DNA of 35,756 nt from Thermoleophilales bacterium (GTDB lineage Bacteria > Actinomycetota > Thermoleophilia > Solirubrobacterales > 70-9): positions 1 through 35,756 of the forward strand of contig JACJWY010000018.1 in NCBI GenBank assembly GCA_020636955.1, written 5' to 3'. A program made the position numbers and the translations under genes. A model generated the notes under the pieces. It had not been told where the DNA came from. It saw nothing but the letters and a program-made list of their open reading frames with translations, and made no database searches. This document shows, piece by piece, positions 8,124 to 14,697 of this stretch. Position 1 is the first letter of the stretch, and every line of letters starts with the position of its first letter.

Positions 8124-8878
8124 CGGGATCTCCTCTGACCGGCGATTTCGCGGGTCCGTTCGGCCAGGGCGTCGTAGAAGCGGACCATGCCGGGGCCCGC
8201 ACCGGCCAGCGCCTGACGGTGGGCTTCCACCGTTGCCTCGTCGCCCCGGGCGATCGGTCCGGTCAGCGCAGCCGGTCCCCGCTCGATCCAGTTGTCGAGG
8301 CTGCGGCGCACCAGTGGTTCGAGAATCTCCCTCGGATCCTCGACGGAAATTCCGCCCAGAAGCTCGGCCGCGGTCTGCTCGATGGTCACCAGGAAGTTCG
8401 AGGCGATGCTGGCCGCCGCGTGGTAGATGACCCTGTCCTTCTCCGGGACCACGAATGGCCTCATGCCCGTCATTTTCGCCAGCTGGCCCGCCAGGTCAAG
8501 GGCTTTTTGGCTGGATCCCGCGATCGCGGCCGGGCAACCATTCAGATCTGTCGCCCCGTCGGGAACGGTCTGGAGCGGGTGCAGCGAAAAAACCGCCCCC
8601 GCTCCGGCTCCGGCCAATGCGTCGAGGCCGGTGGCGCCACTGCTGTGGCCGACCAGGAGCGGAGTTCCGGCTCCCCCGATCGAATCCGCCAGGGGAGCGA
8701 TCTCCGAGTCGGGAACACAGAGCAGGACCAGGCGGCCCTCGAGGCCCTTGAGGCCATCGGCCCGGCCGCGCAGTTCAACCGTAGCCCCCGACTTTGCGGC
8801 GGCAGCGGCTATCGACCGGCCTACCCGGCCCGGGCCGATGATCACGGGCGCGCGAAGCGCTGCTTCTGAAGCTTTCAT
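8120..8878 (-). CDS. Rossmann/DUF2520 reductase-like protein; candidate ketopantoate reductase
   Basis: This is the first gene of the pantothenate operon. From the ATG at 8878 the protein is 252 aa: an NAD(P)-binding Rossmann domain (APVIIGPGRVGRSIAAAAAK, GxGxxG near residues 13-18) followed by LVLLCVPDSEIAPLAD and LVGHSSGATGLDAL, and a helical C-terminal DUF2520 domain (~125-245) with ASIASNFLVTIEQTAAELL. The ordering resembles 6-phosphogluconate dehydrogenase/ketopantoate reductase enzymes. The frame is open further upstream but the first 34 residues there look non-native, and GGAA sits 8 nt before this ATG. Its overlap with panC by ATGA and its place beside panB suggest it reduces ketopantoate to pantoate, the step between them. 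This is inference; no catalytic residues have been checked against PanE. Confidence 0.75.
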   Translation of the reverse strand: MKASEAALRAPVIIGPGRVGRSIAAAAAKSGATVELRGRADGLKGLEGRLVLLCVPDSEIAPLADSIGGAGTPLLVGHSSGATGLDALAGAGAGAVFSLHPLQTVPDGATDLNGCPAAIAGSSQKALDLAGQLAKMTGMRPFVVPEKDRVIYHAAASIASNFLVTIEQTAAELLGGISVEDPREILEPLVRRSLDNWIERGPAALTGPIARGDEATVEAHRQALAGAGPGMVRFYDALAERTREIAGQRRSR

Positions 8879-8985
8879 GTTGCCGTTCCAGTTCCCTTTC
8901 GGCGATACCAGACGGATCGAGTTGTTTGTTGCTGCGTTGAGGGGATTCGGTCCACTCCCGGAAACCCGGGTAGCGGCCAATGCCG

Positions 8986-8993
8986 ATTATAGG
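8986..8993. promoter_or_regulatory. Overlapping divergent -10 elements between the pan operon and tsaE
   Basis: The bases ATTATAGG read TATAGG (8988-8993) on the plus strand, 8 nt before the tsaE ATG, and TATAAT (8991 to 8986) on the minus strand, facing the pantothenate operon with a ~100-nt leader. Neither has a clear -35. The two promoters would be mutually exclusive if both are used. Confidence 0.4.
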
Positions 8994-9001
8994 CTGCCGG
9001 C

Positions 9002-9463
9002 ATGTCGGGCACTCCCGAAGAACTCCCGGAAGGCATCGTTGCCTTCGGCCAGGCCGGTACCGAAAAGGCCGGCCGGGAGCTTGCTGCCCTGCTTGAACCC
9101 GGGGACTTGATCCTGGTAGAGGGGGAGGTCGGCGCCGGCAAATCGACCCTGGTCAGAGCTGCTTTGCGCGAGCTCGGTGTGGCGGGAGCAATACCTTCGC
9201 CGACCTTCACTATCGGCCGCCTTTACGACGGTCCGGACCAGAGGATGCCGGTCTCCCACCTCGACCTCTACCGTCTGGGTGACCTCGCTGCGGAGGAACC
9301 GGGGCTGCTCGTTGAATACCTGGGTCCGGACCGGGCGGCCTTCGTCGAATGGCCCGGCGGGGCCTCCGCCCATCTCGGAGAAATGGCCACCCGGGTCGGC
9401 CGGGTGGCCATCGATCACATCGATCCGGAAAGCCGCCGGATACGGGTGGAACTTCCTGCCTGA
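9002..9463 (+). CDS. tsaE: tRNA threonylcarbamoyladenosine biosynthesis ATPase TsaE
   Basis: TsaE (YjeE family) is the ATPase that resets the TsaB-TsaD complex making t6A at position 37 of ANN-decoding tRNAs. The 153-aa sequence has the Walker A loop GEVGAGKST (~41-49), the switch-like SPTFTIGRLY, and HLDLYRLGD with downstream FVEWPG, all hallmarks of the family. Position beside tsaB, rimI and tsaD supports it. The start ATG has no Shine-Dalgarno but a TATAGG 8 nt upstream, suggesting a leaderless message. Its stop lies 5 nt from the stop of the convergent lipoprotein gene. Confidence 0.95.
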   Translation: MSGTPEELPEGIVAFGQAGTEKAGRELAALLEPGDLILVEGEVGAGKSTLVRAALRELGVAGAIPSPTFTIGRLYDGPDQRMPVSHLDLYRLGDLAAEEPGLLVEYLGPDRAAFVEWPGGASAHLGEMATRVGRVAIDHIDPESRRIRVELPA

Positions 9464-9468
9464 ACGGG

Positions 9469-9804
9469 CTAGTTGCCGTTCATTGCGTCTTCGACCTGCT
9501 TCTGGAGGTCATCCAGCTGCTTCTGCGCGTCGTCGACCTTGTTCTGGACATCCTTGTCGTCAAGTTTCTGCTGGGCCTGGTCGAGTTGATCCTGGGCATT
9601 CTGATTGGCATCGTCCAGCTGCTTGTTGGCCTGGTCGAGCTGCTTGTTGGCATTGTCGAGGGCCTTCTGGGCGGTGTCGTTGGCCTTGTCCAGGGTGTCC
9701 TGGACCGAGTCCGACGACGAATCTCCGCAGCCGGCGGCGAAGGCACCGAGCCCCGCGATTGCGAGAATTGCCATTGACGTGCCGAGCTTCCTGTTTCCGA
9801 TCAT
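9469..9804 (-). CDS. Small coiled-coil lipoprotein
   Basis: From the ATG at 9804 (preceded by GGAG with 8-nt spacing) the protein is 111 aa. A basic n-region and hydrophobic stretch end at a lipobox, AFAAGC (Cys26), predicting a lipid-anchored outer-face protein. The rest is almost entirely Gln/Asp/Asn/Lys/Ala/Leu with clear heptads (LDNANKQ, LDQANKQ, LDDANQN and then LDQAQQKLDD), so a long single coiled coil is expected. The 21-nt units are visible as near-repeats in the DNA at ~9600-9670. It resembles in style, not demonstrably in ancestry, Lpp-like spacer lipoproteins. It interrupts the tsaE-tsaB pair on the opposite strand. A TAATCT on the minus strand at 9861-9856 is a possible -10. Function unknown. 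Confidence 0.8.
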   Translation of the reverse strand: MIGNRKLGTSMAILAIAGLGAFAAGCGDSSSDSVQDTLDKANDTAQKALDNANKQLDQANKQLDDANQNAQDQLDQAQQKLDDKDVQNKVDDAQKQLDDLQKQVEDAMNGN

Positions 9805-9864
9805 GTTCAAGTCTCCAGTTTCTGTTGCCGCGGTGGACTCCCTCTTGACTCCGTCAGATTACCG

Positions 9865-10590
9865 GTGTCCGCGGTGAGAGTGCTGAGCTTCGACACAGCC
9901 ACGGACGACACCGTGGTCGCCTCGGTCGACGGGGGCCGGACCGCCTTCGAGAAGGTCGTCTCCCCCGGGGAACGGCCTTTGCACAGTCAGATGCTGCTTC
10001 AACTGGCCGCCGAGGCAGTTGCGGCGGTTGGTGGCTGGGAAGAGCTGGACCTGATCGCGGTAGGAACCGGACCGGGAACCTTCACCGGAATCCGCATCGC
10101 CGTGGCAACCGGCGCGGGACTTTCCGCCTCCTCGGGGGTGCCCGCAGTCGGCGTCCCGACCCTTGACGCTCTGGCCCGATCGATCGGGGCCAGGGCCGGC
10201 GCCGAAAGGGTCATGCCATTGCTGGATGCCCGCCGGGGCGAGGTGTTTGGCGGGCTCCATCGCGGCGACGGCGAACCCCTCGAAGAACCCTTCGCGATTT
10301 CGCCGGCTCGGCTCATCGAGCGATTGGCAGCCGAGTCCCGGACCGAAGGCGCCCCTCTGGTCGCCGGTCCGGGCGCGGTACGATTCCGAGACGAATTGCT
10401 CCGGGCCGGGTTAGTAACAGAGCCGGACGGTTCACCGGTCCACCGGCTGGACGGACGCTCCATCTGCGAACTGGGAGCTGCGGCCGAAAGAACAGGGCCG
10501 GAAACGCTCAAACCCCTCTACCTCCGAATTCCCGATGCGCAACTCTGGCTTGAACGTGACGGCAAGAACATCGATCCACCACCCGACTGA
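9865..10590 (+). CDS. tsaB: tRNA threonylcarbamoyladenosine biosynthesis protein TsaB
   Basis: TsaB is the non-catalytic ASKHA-fold partner that scaffolds TsaD (and TsaE) in t6A synthesis. The 241-aa protein shows the N-terminal VLSFDTATDDTVVASVDGG, the segment SQMLLQLAAEA, and the family signature GTGPGTFTGIRIAVATGAGL followed by VPTLDAL; DARRGEVFGGL is also typical. The start is GTG at 9865, with a second in-frame GTG at 9874 (VRVLSFDT) equally plausible because no ribosome binding site distinguishes them. The 3' end overlaps the rimI frame. Confidence 0.93.
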   Translation: MSAVRVLSFDTATDDTVVASVDGGRTAFEKVVSPGERPLHSQMLLQLAAEAVAAVGGWEELDLIAVGTGPGTFTGIRIAVATGAGLSASSGVPAVGVPTLDALARSIGARAGAERVMPLLDARRGEVFGGLHRGDGEPLEEPFAISPARLIERLAAESRTEGAPLVAGPGAVRFRDELLRAGLVTEPDGSPVHRLDGRSICELGAAAERTGPETLKPLYLRIPDAQLWLERDGKNIDPPPD

Positions 10591-11095
10591 ACCGGACCAA
10601 GAAGGGCCCGGGCCCGAAATCCGGCCGCTGGCCTACGGCGACCTGCCGCTGGTGATCTCGATCGAGCGACGCTCGTTCGGCAGCCCCTGGTCGGTCGGAA
10701 TGTTCGCGCTCGAGATGTCGAAGCCGGACACGATCGGCCTCGCCGCGGTCGATGCCGGTCGGGTGGTCGGATACCTGGTCCTTTCCCGTTTCGACCGCGC
10801 CTGGCACCTGATGAACGTGGCTACGGCCCCTGAGCAAAGACGCCGCGGGATCGCCTCGAGGCTGATTCGGGAGGCCTTCGGACTGATCGCCGGGGATGAG
10901 CCGGTCACCCTCGAGGTGCGGCCGACCAACCGTTCGGCGATCGGTCTCTACGAAAGGCTGGGATTCCGTTCCTTCGGGTTGCGGCGCGGTTATTACCCGG
11001 ATAACGGCGAGGACGCGCTGATCATGTGGAAGGGTGACCCCGAGGCAGCCGGTGTGCCGGCGGAATCAATCGGGGAGATCCCCGCCGGTATCTGA
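10535..11095 (+). CDS. rimI: GNAT acetyltransferase, ribosomal protein S18 alanine N-acetyltransferase type
   Basis: RimI acetylates the N-terminal alanine of ribosomal protein S18 and is very often encoded between tsaB and tsaD, as here. The GNAT core runs from about residue 28 (EIRPLAYGDLPLVISIERRSF, PWSVGMFALEM) through the acetyl-CoA pyrophosphate loop ATAPEQRRRGIASRLI (Q/RxxGxG/A type) to LEVRPTNRSAIGLYERLGF and YYPDNGEDALIM. A ~27-residue N-terminal leader overlaps tsaB by 56 nt; GTG at 10556 is an alternative start. The last ~20 residues (PEAAGVPAESIGEIPAG) are extra. TGA overlaps the tsaD ATG by one base. Confidence 0.9.
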   Translation: MRNSGLNVTARTSIHHPTEPDQEGPGPEIRPLAYGDLPLVISIERRSFGSPWSVGMFALEMSKPDTIGLAAVDAGRVVGYLVLSRFDRAWHLMNVATAPEQRRRGIASRLIREAFGLIAGDEPVTLEVRPTNRSAIGLYERLGFRSFGLRRGYYPDNGEDALIMWKGDPEAAGVPAESIGEIPAGI

Positions 11096-12099
11096 TGCCG
11101 CTGCTGGCGATCGAGACTTCCTGTGATGACACCTGCGCCGCGGTTCTCGACGGTGCGCAGGTCCTTTCGAACGTGATCTCTTCCCAGGCCGACCACGAGC
11201 GCTATGGCGGCGTGGTTCCGGAAGTTGCTTCGAGGCACCATCTGGAACTGGCGATCCCGGTGCTCGATGCGGCCCTGGCCGGGGCCGACGTGGATTTCGA
11301 CGCGATCGACGGGGTCGCGGTCACCGCGGGGCCGGGACTGATCGGAGCGCTGCTGGTCGGTCTGAGCACCGCCAAGTCGATCGCCGCACCGCGGCAGCTC
11401 CCGCTGATCCCGGTAGATCATCTCCACGGCCATGTTGCTGCCAATTTCCTTGAACCGGACCCGCTCGAACCGCCTTTTCTCTGTCTGATCGCATCTGGCG
11501 GTCACACGATGCTGGCGGCCGTGGGTGACCACGAGGGCTTTGAAATCGTCGGGGAAACACTGGATGACGCGGCAGGGGAAGCAATCGACAAGGCAGCACG
11601 GATGCTCGGACTGGGCTTCCCCGGCGGCCCGGAGCTCGAGCGCCTGGCCAGGTCCGGAGATCCGGAAGCCTTTTCGTTTCCGGTCGCGATGGCCCGTGAT
11701 CCCGGTCTCGATTTCAGCTTCAGCGGTCTCAAGACGGCCCTGGTCTATATCTGTCGCGATCTGGGAGAAGAGCAAACCCGCGATCGGGCGGCCGACCTGG
11801 CGGCCGGGTTCCAGGCGGCCGTGGTCGACCAGCTCGTGACCAAGCTTGGCCGGGCCCTCGATCGGGGTGACTGGCCCGCGGTCGCGCTTGGCGGCGGCGT
11901 GGCCGCGAACGGTCCCCTGCGCGAGGCGGTTGCCGATCTTTGTCAGGCGCGGGGAATCCGCTTCAAGCAGGTTTCCCGGGAGCTCTGTACCGATAACGCG
12001 GCAATGATCGGAAGCGCCGCGAGGTTCTCCCGGCCGATTCCCTACCCGGATTACCTCGGCTTTGATGCCTTCGCGACGGGACCTCGGGGCGGCCGTTGA
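11095..12099 (+). CDS. tsaD: tRNA N6-adenosine threonylcarbamoyltransferase
   Basis: TsaD (YgjD/Gcp/Kae1) transfers the threonylcarbamoyl group from threonylcarbamoyl-AMP to A37 of tRNA. The 334-aa length is normal. Key elements are LAIETSCDDTCAAVLDG at the N-terminus, VPEVASRHH, AVTAGPGLIGALLVG, the metal-binding His pair in PVDHLHGHVAANFL, LIASGGHTML, GETLDDAAGEAIDKAARMLGL (phosphate region), FSFSGLKTAL, LGGGVAANGPLR and TDNAAMIGSA. All catalytic motifs are intact. It starts one base inside the rimI stop and ends in a 4-nt overlap with the glutaredoxin-like gene, so at least tsaB to the glutaredoxin-like gene form one operon. TsaC, which makes the intermediate, is not in the window. Confidence 0.97.
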   Translation: MPLLAIETSCDDTCAAVLDGAQVLSNVISSQADHERYGGVVPEVASRHHLELAIPVLDAALAGADVDFDAIDGVAVTAGPGLIGALLVGLSTAKSIAAPRQLPLIPVDHLHGHVAANFLEPDPLEPPFLCLIASGGHTMLAAVGDHEGFEIVGETLDDAAGEAIDKAARMLGLGFPGGPELERLARSGDPEAFSFPVAMARDPGLDFSFSGLKTALVYICRDLGEEQTRDRAADLAAGFQAAVVDQLVTKLGRALDRGDWPAVALGGGVAANGPLREAVADLCQARGIRFKQVSRELCTDNAAMIGSAARFSRPIPYPDYLGFDAFATGPRGGR

Positions 12100-12377
12100 T
12101 CATCACCTTTTTCAGCCGTCCCGGCTGTCACATCTGCGATGAAGCCCTCGAAGCGCTGGAGGAGTTCATCGCAGAGATGAACGCCGGCCCCGCAACCGGA
12201 GGGTCCGCCGGCTCGTTCACAGCAGATCCGGTCAAAGTTGACGTCGTGAATATCGAAAGCGACGACGAGCTCCACCGGCGGTATCTGGAACGGATCCCGG
12301 TAATAAAAGTCGGCAAGCTGACCGTCTCCGAGCTGGGCTTCGATCCTGAAGCTTTGGAGTCAGCGCTCCGGGATTGA
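12096..12377 (+). CDS. Glutaredoxin-like (DUF836-type) thioredoxin-fold protein
   Basis: The 93-aa protein begins with the thioredoxin-fold strand IITFFSRPGCHICDEALEAL, in which Cys-His-Ile-Cys forms a CxxC redox site at about residues 11-14, and ends with RIPVIKVGKLTVSELGF, containing the cis-Pro that is invariant in glutaredoxins. It is likely a small cytosolic dithiol reductase; its partner is unknown. The middle (residues ~30-50) has a Gly/Ala/Ser-rich loop longer than in most relatives. The TTG start lies in a 4-nt overlap with the tsaD stop. Being next to rex and a glutamate-cysteine-ligase family gene puts it in a redox context. Confidence 0.8.
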   Translation: MIITFFSRPGCHICDEALEALEEFIAEMNAGPATGGSAGSFTADPVKVDVVNIESDDELHRRYLERIPVIKVGKLTVSELGFDPEALESALRD

Positions 12378-12401
12378 TCACAAGCCGGTGCCCGGGACGG
12401 G

Positions 12402-12407
12402 TACGCT
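12402..12407 (+). promoter_or_regulatory. Possible -10 element of rex
   Basis: TACGCT lies 9 nt before the rex ATG, and no Shine-Dalgarno is present in between. This fits a leaderless start, but no -35 is recognisable. Confidence 0.3.
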
Positions 12408-12416
12408 TGTAGCGCA

Positions 12417-13085
12417 ATGTCACAAACTTCCGGATCCCGCGCAGAGAACCCGCTTCTGGTTGGCGAGGGCGAGCGCCTCGCGCTCGGGGTCGCGGCGCGA
12501 CTCTCGCGATACCTGCAGGTGCTGATCCAGGCCCGCAAGATGGGCAGGGAGACGATCTCCTCCCAGGAGCTCTCGGAATACACCCACATCAATCCGACCC
12601 AGATTCGTCGTGACCTGTCCGGCTTCGGAAAGTTCGGCAAACGGGGGGTCGGCTACCGGATCGATTACCTGGTCGACGAAATCCGCAAGATCATGCGGAC
12701 CGCGGGTCAACACAACATCGCGCTCTTCGGGGCCGGCAAGCTCGGGCAGGCGATCGCCGGATCCGACGTGTTTGCCGATCACGGCTTCCGGATCGTCTCC
12801 CTTTTCGACGTCGATCCGGCGATGATCGGAAAGCAGGTGGGTCAGCTTACGGTCAGGGATTTCAGCGAACTGAAAAATGCAGTTGAGGAGGAAGCGATCG
12901 TGGTCGGTGTGCTCGCCGTGCCCTCCGCGGCCGCACAGGAAGTCGCCGACGGACTGGTCGAGGCCGGGGTGACGGTGATCTTCAACTACACCGAGCAGCT
13001 GCTTCAGGTTCCGCCCGAGGTGACCGTCCACACTTCAAGCCCCGCCGTAGACCTGCTCTACGCGCTCTACTTCTATCTGTCCTGA
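12417..13085 (+). CDS. rex: Redox-sensing transcriptional repressor Rex
   Basis: Rex represses fermentation and respiratory genes and is released from DNA when NADH rises. The 222-aa protein has the N-terminal winged helix (RLSRYLQVLIQARKMG, ISSQELSEYTHINPTQIRRD, SGFGKFGKRGVGY; residues ~20-82) and a Rossmann NAD(H) domain with the GAGKLGQAIAG loop (~102-112), FDVDPAMIG and the C-terminal domain-swapped helix. Motifs and length are canonical. In Streptomyces Rex is autoregulated through TTGTGA-N6-TCACAA sites; only lone TCACAA half sites occur near this start (12378-12383 and 12420-12425), so autoregulation is not supported. Confidence 0.95.
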   Translation: MSQTSGSRAENPLLVGEGERLALGVAARLSRYLQVLIQARKMGRETISSQELSEYTHINPTQIRRDLSGFGKFGKRGVGYRIDYLVDEIRKIMRTAGQHNIALFGAGKLGQAIAGSDVFADHGFRIVSLFDVDPAMIGKQVGQLTVRDFSELKNAVEEEAIVVGVLAVPSAAAQEVADGLVEAGVTVIFNYTEQLLQVPPEVTVHTSSPAVDLLYALYFYLS

Positions 13086-13086
13086 G

Positions 13087-14235
13087 TTGTCCGACCACGG
13101 CCTGCTCGAAATGGATGCGGTGCGGGAGGTTTTCGAGGCCTCGACCGATTTCACGATCGGCCTGGAAGAGGAGTTCGCGATTCTCGACCCCGACACCCTG
13201 GATCTGGTCGACCGTTTCCCGGAGATATACGCGGCGGCGCAGGAAGATCCGGTGCTGGCCGAATCGGCCGCGGGGGAGCTGATCGCTTCCGAGATCGAGA
13301 TCAGGTCCGGTCGTTCGGAGACCATGAAGGAGGCGGTGGAAAAGCAGACAAAGAAACGCAGCCATCTCTTCGCTCTGGCCGAGAAGCACGGGGTCGCCCT
13401 GGCCTCGCTGGGAACCCATCCCTGGGCCGACTACCTCGAACAGGAGATAATCGACACTCCCCACTACCAGCGGCTGAAGGAGGACCTCGGCTGGGTGGCC
13501 CGCCGCAATAACACCTGGAGCCTTCATGTTCACGTCGGCATCAGGGGGGCAGACCGGGCGGTGGCCGTCTGCGACCGGCTGCGGGAGATGCTTCCGATCC
13601 TCTTGGCGGTATCGGCCAACTCGGTTTTCCTCGATCGACAGAACACCGGCCTGGCCTCGATCCGGACCGAGATCTTCACCAGGACCTTTCCCCGCTGCGG
13701 CGTGCCGGGCACCTTCCGGGACTGGGACGAATATGCGGCTTTCATAGATGACCTCAGACTTTTCGGCTCGGTAGTCGAAGCGACCCAGCTCTGGTGGAGT
13801 GTCCGGCCGCACCATGCCTTCGGCACGGTCGAGGTGCGCATATGCGATGCCCAGACGACGGGAGAAGAGTCAACCGCCCTGGCCGGACTGATGACGGCGA
13901 TCGTGGCCCAGACCGCCGTTGACCTCGATGAAGGCCGGATCACCGGTGAGCCCCTGCGCGGCCGTCAGATCGAGGAGAACCTCTGGCGGGCGATCCGATT
14001 CGGAATGGACGGCCGGATGATCGATTTTCACGGGCGCCGCGAACTGGAGGCCCGTCAGGTTCTCGAGAACGTTCTCGAGTGGACCGCCCCGGTCCGGGGC
14101 GAGCTGGGAATCGAGGTTGACCTGCCCGCACTCAACGGCGCCCAGCGAATGCACCGGGATTTCGAAGCAGGGAAGCCGGTCGAGCAAATCTACCGCGAGG
14201 CAGTGGCCGAGACGGCCCGGACCTACACGGGCTGA
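13087..14235 (+). CDS. YbdK-type carboxylate-amine ligase (glutamate-cysteine ligase family 2)
   Basis: The 382-aa protein has the GCS2 layout: TIGLEEEFAILDPDTLDLVD at residues ~20-40 (ATP/metal glutamates), ESAAGELIASEIEIRSG, ASLGTHPWADY, NNTWSLHVHVGI, LLAVSANSVFLD and WWSVRPHHAFGTVEVRICDAQTT, where the conserved Arg and Glu bind substrate. These enzymes ligate glutamate to cysteine weakly or act on other amines. Actinobacteria of this group commonly lack classic GshA, so gamma-glutamylcysteine may be the product, but substrate is inferred. The TTG at 13087 directly follows the rex stop; ATG at 13111 is an alternative and fits just as well with the conserved domain. No good ribosome binding site precedes either. 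Confidence 0.88.
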   Translation: MSDHGLLEMDAVREVFEASTDFTIGLEEEFAILDPDTLDLVDRFPEIYAAAQEDPVLAESAAGELIASEIEIRSGRSETMKEAVEKQTKKRSHLFALAEKHGVALASLGTHPWADYLEQEIIDTPHYQRLKEDLGWVARRNNTWSLHVHVGIRGADRAVAVCDRLREMLPILLAVSANSVFLDRQNTGLASIRTEIFTRTFPRCGVPGTFRDWDEYAAFIDDLRLFGSVVEATQLWWSVRPHHAFGTVEVRICDAQTTGEESTALAGLMTAIVAQTAVDLDEGRITGEPLRGRQIEENLWRAIRFGMDGRMIDFHGRRELEARQVLENVLEWTAPVRGELGIEVDLPALNGAQRMHRDFEAGKPVEQIYREAVAETARTYTG

Positions 14236-14239
14236 CCAC

Positions 14240-14245
14240 TATCCT
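14240..14245 (+). promoter_or_regulatory. Possible -10 element of the 14252 gene
   Basis: TATCCT lies 6 nt before the ATG at 14252, with no Shine-Dalgarno between, again fitting a leaderless transcript. No clear -35. Confidence 0.35.
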
Positions 14246-14251
14246 TCAGGC

Positions 14252-14680
14252 ATGAGCGAGCAAGAGGAACACACGCATCCCGAAGACGCCGCCGAAGCGG
14301 GAGCGCCGCCCCTGACCGACGAGGAAAGGGCCATGCTTGAGGCCCAAATGAAGGAGATCAGGGTTGAGGATCTCCTGACCCAGACCGTGGCCAGCGTGCT
14401 GAACCTTTCGGCCCGTCGCATCGTCAAGGAGGACGAGGTCGACCTCGAGCAGGCCCGGATCGGAATCGAGGCCGTGCGGGCCATCGTCGGCCTCCTGCCG
14501 GCCGAAGTCGGCCAGGCAATCGCCGAGCCGCTGAGTCAGGTCCAGCTCCTCTACGCCCAGAAGAGCGGCGATGGCGCCGCCGAAAGCGAAGCTGCCGGAT
14601 CCGCCCCCGGTCCCGAAACCGGCGGCCAGTCCCCTCCGGAGCCCGGTCCGTCCAAGCTCTGGACCCCGGGAGGAAACTGA
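14252..14680 (+). CDS. Small acidic protein, possibly DUF1844-like
   Basis: The 142-aa protein has a charged N-terminus (EQEEHTHPEDAAEAG), a helical core at residues ~27-108 (LTDEERAMLEAQMKEIRVED, LLTQTVASVLNLSARRIV, DLEQARIGIEAVRAIVGLLP, QAIAEPLSQVQLLYAQK) and a disordered Pro/Gly/Ala tail. The pattern of a membrane-peripheral helix followed by DLxxAxxxIDxLxxL resembles DUF1844 proteins, but I only recognise the style and give this weakly. The start ATG is chosen over the longer upstream frame because that frame overlaps the end of the ligase gene and lacks a convincing start. Function unknown; it may be a generic cytosolic or ribosome-associated protein. Confidence 0.7.
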   Translation: MSEQEEHTHPEDAAEAGAPPLTDEERAMLEAQMKEIRVEDLLTQTVASVLNLSARRIVKEDEVDLEQARIGIEAVRAIVGLLPAEVGQAIAEPLSQVQLLYAQKSGDGAAESEAAGSAPGPETGGQSPPEPGPSKLWTPGGN

Positions 14681-14697
14681 GCTTCCCGGGCCACCGG

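Noticed and set aside
12374..12425. Rex operator near rex (TCACAA at 12378-12383 and 12420-12425)
   Set aside because: Only half sites are present; the full TTGTGA-N6-TCACAA palindrome is missing, so autoregulation is not supported.
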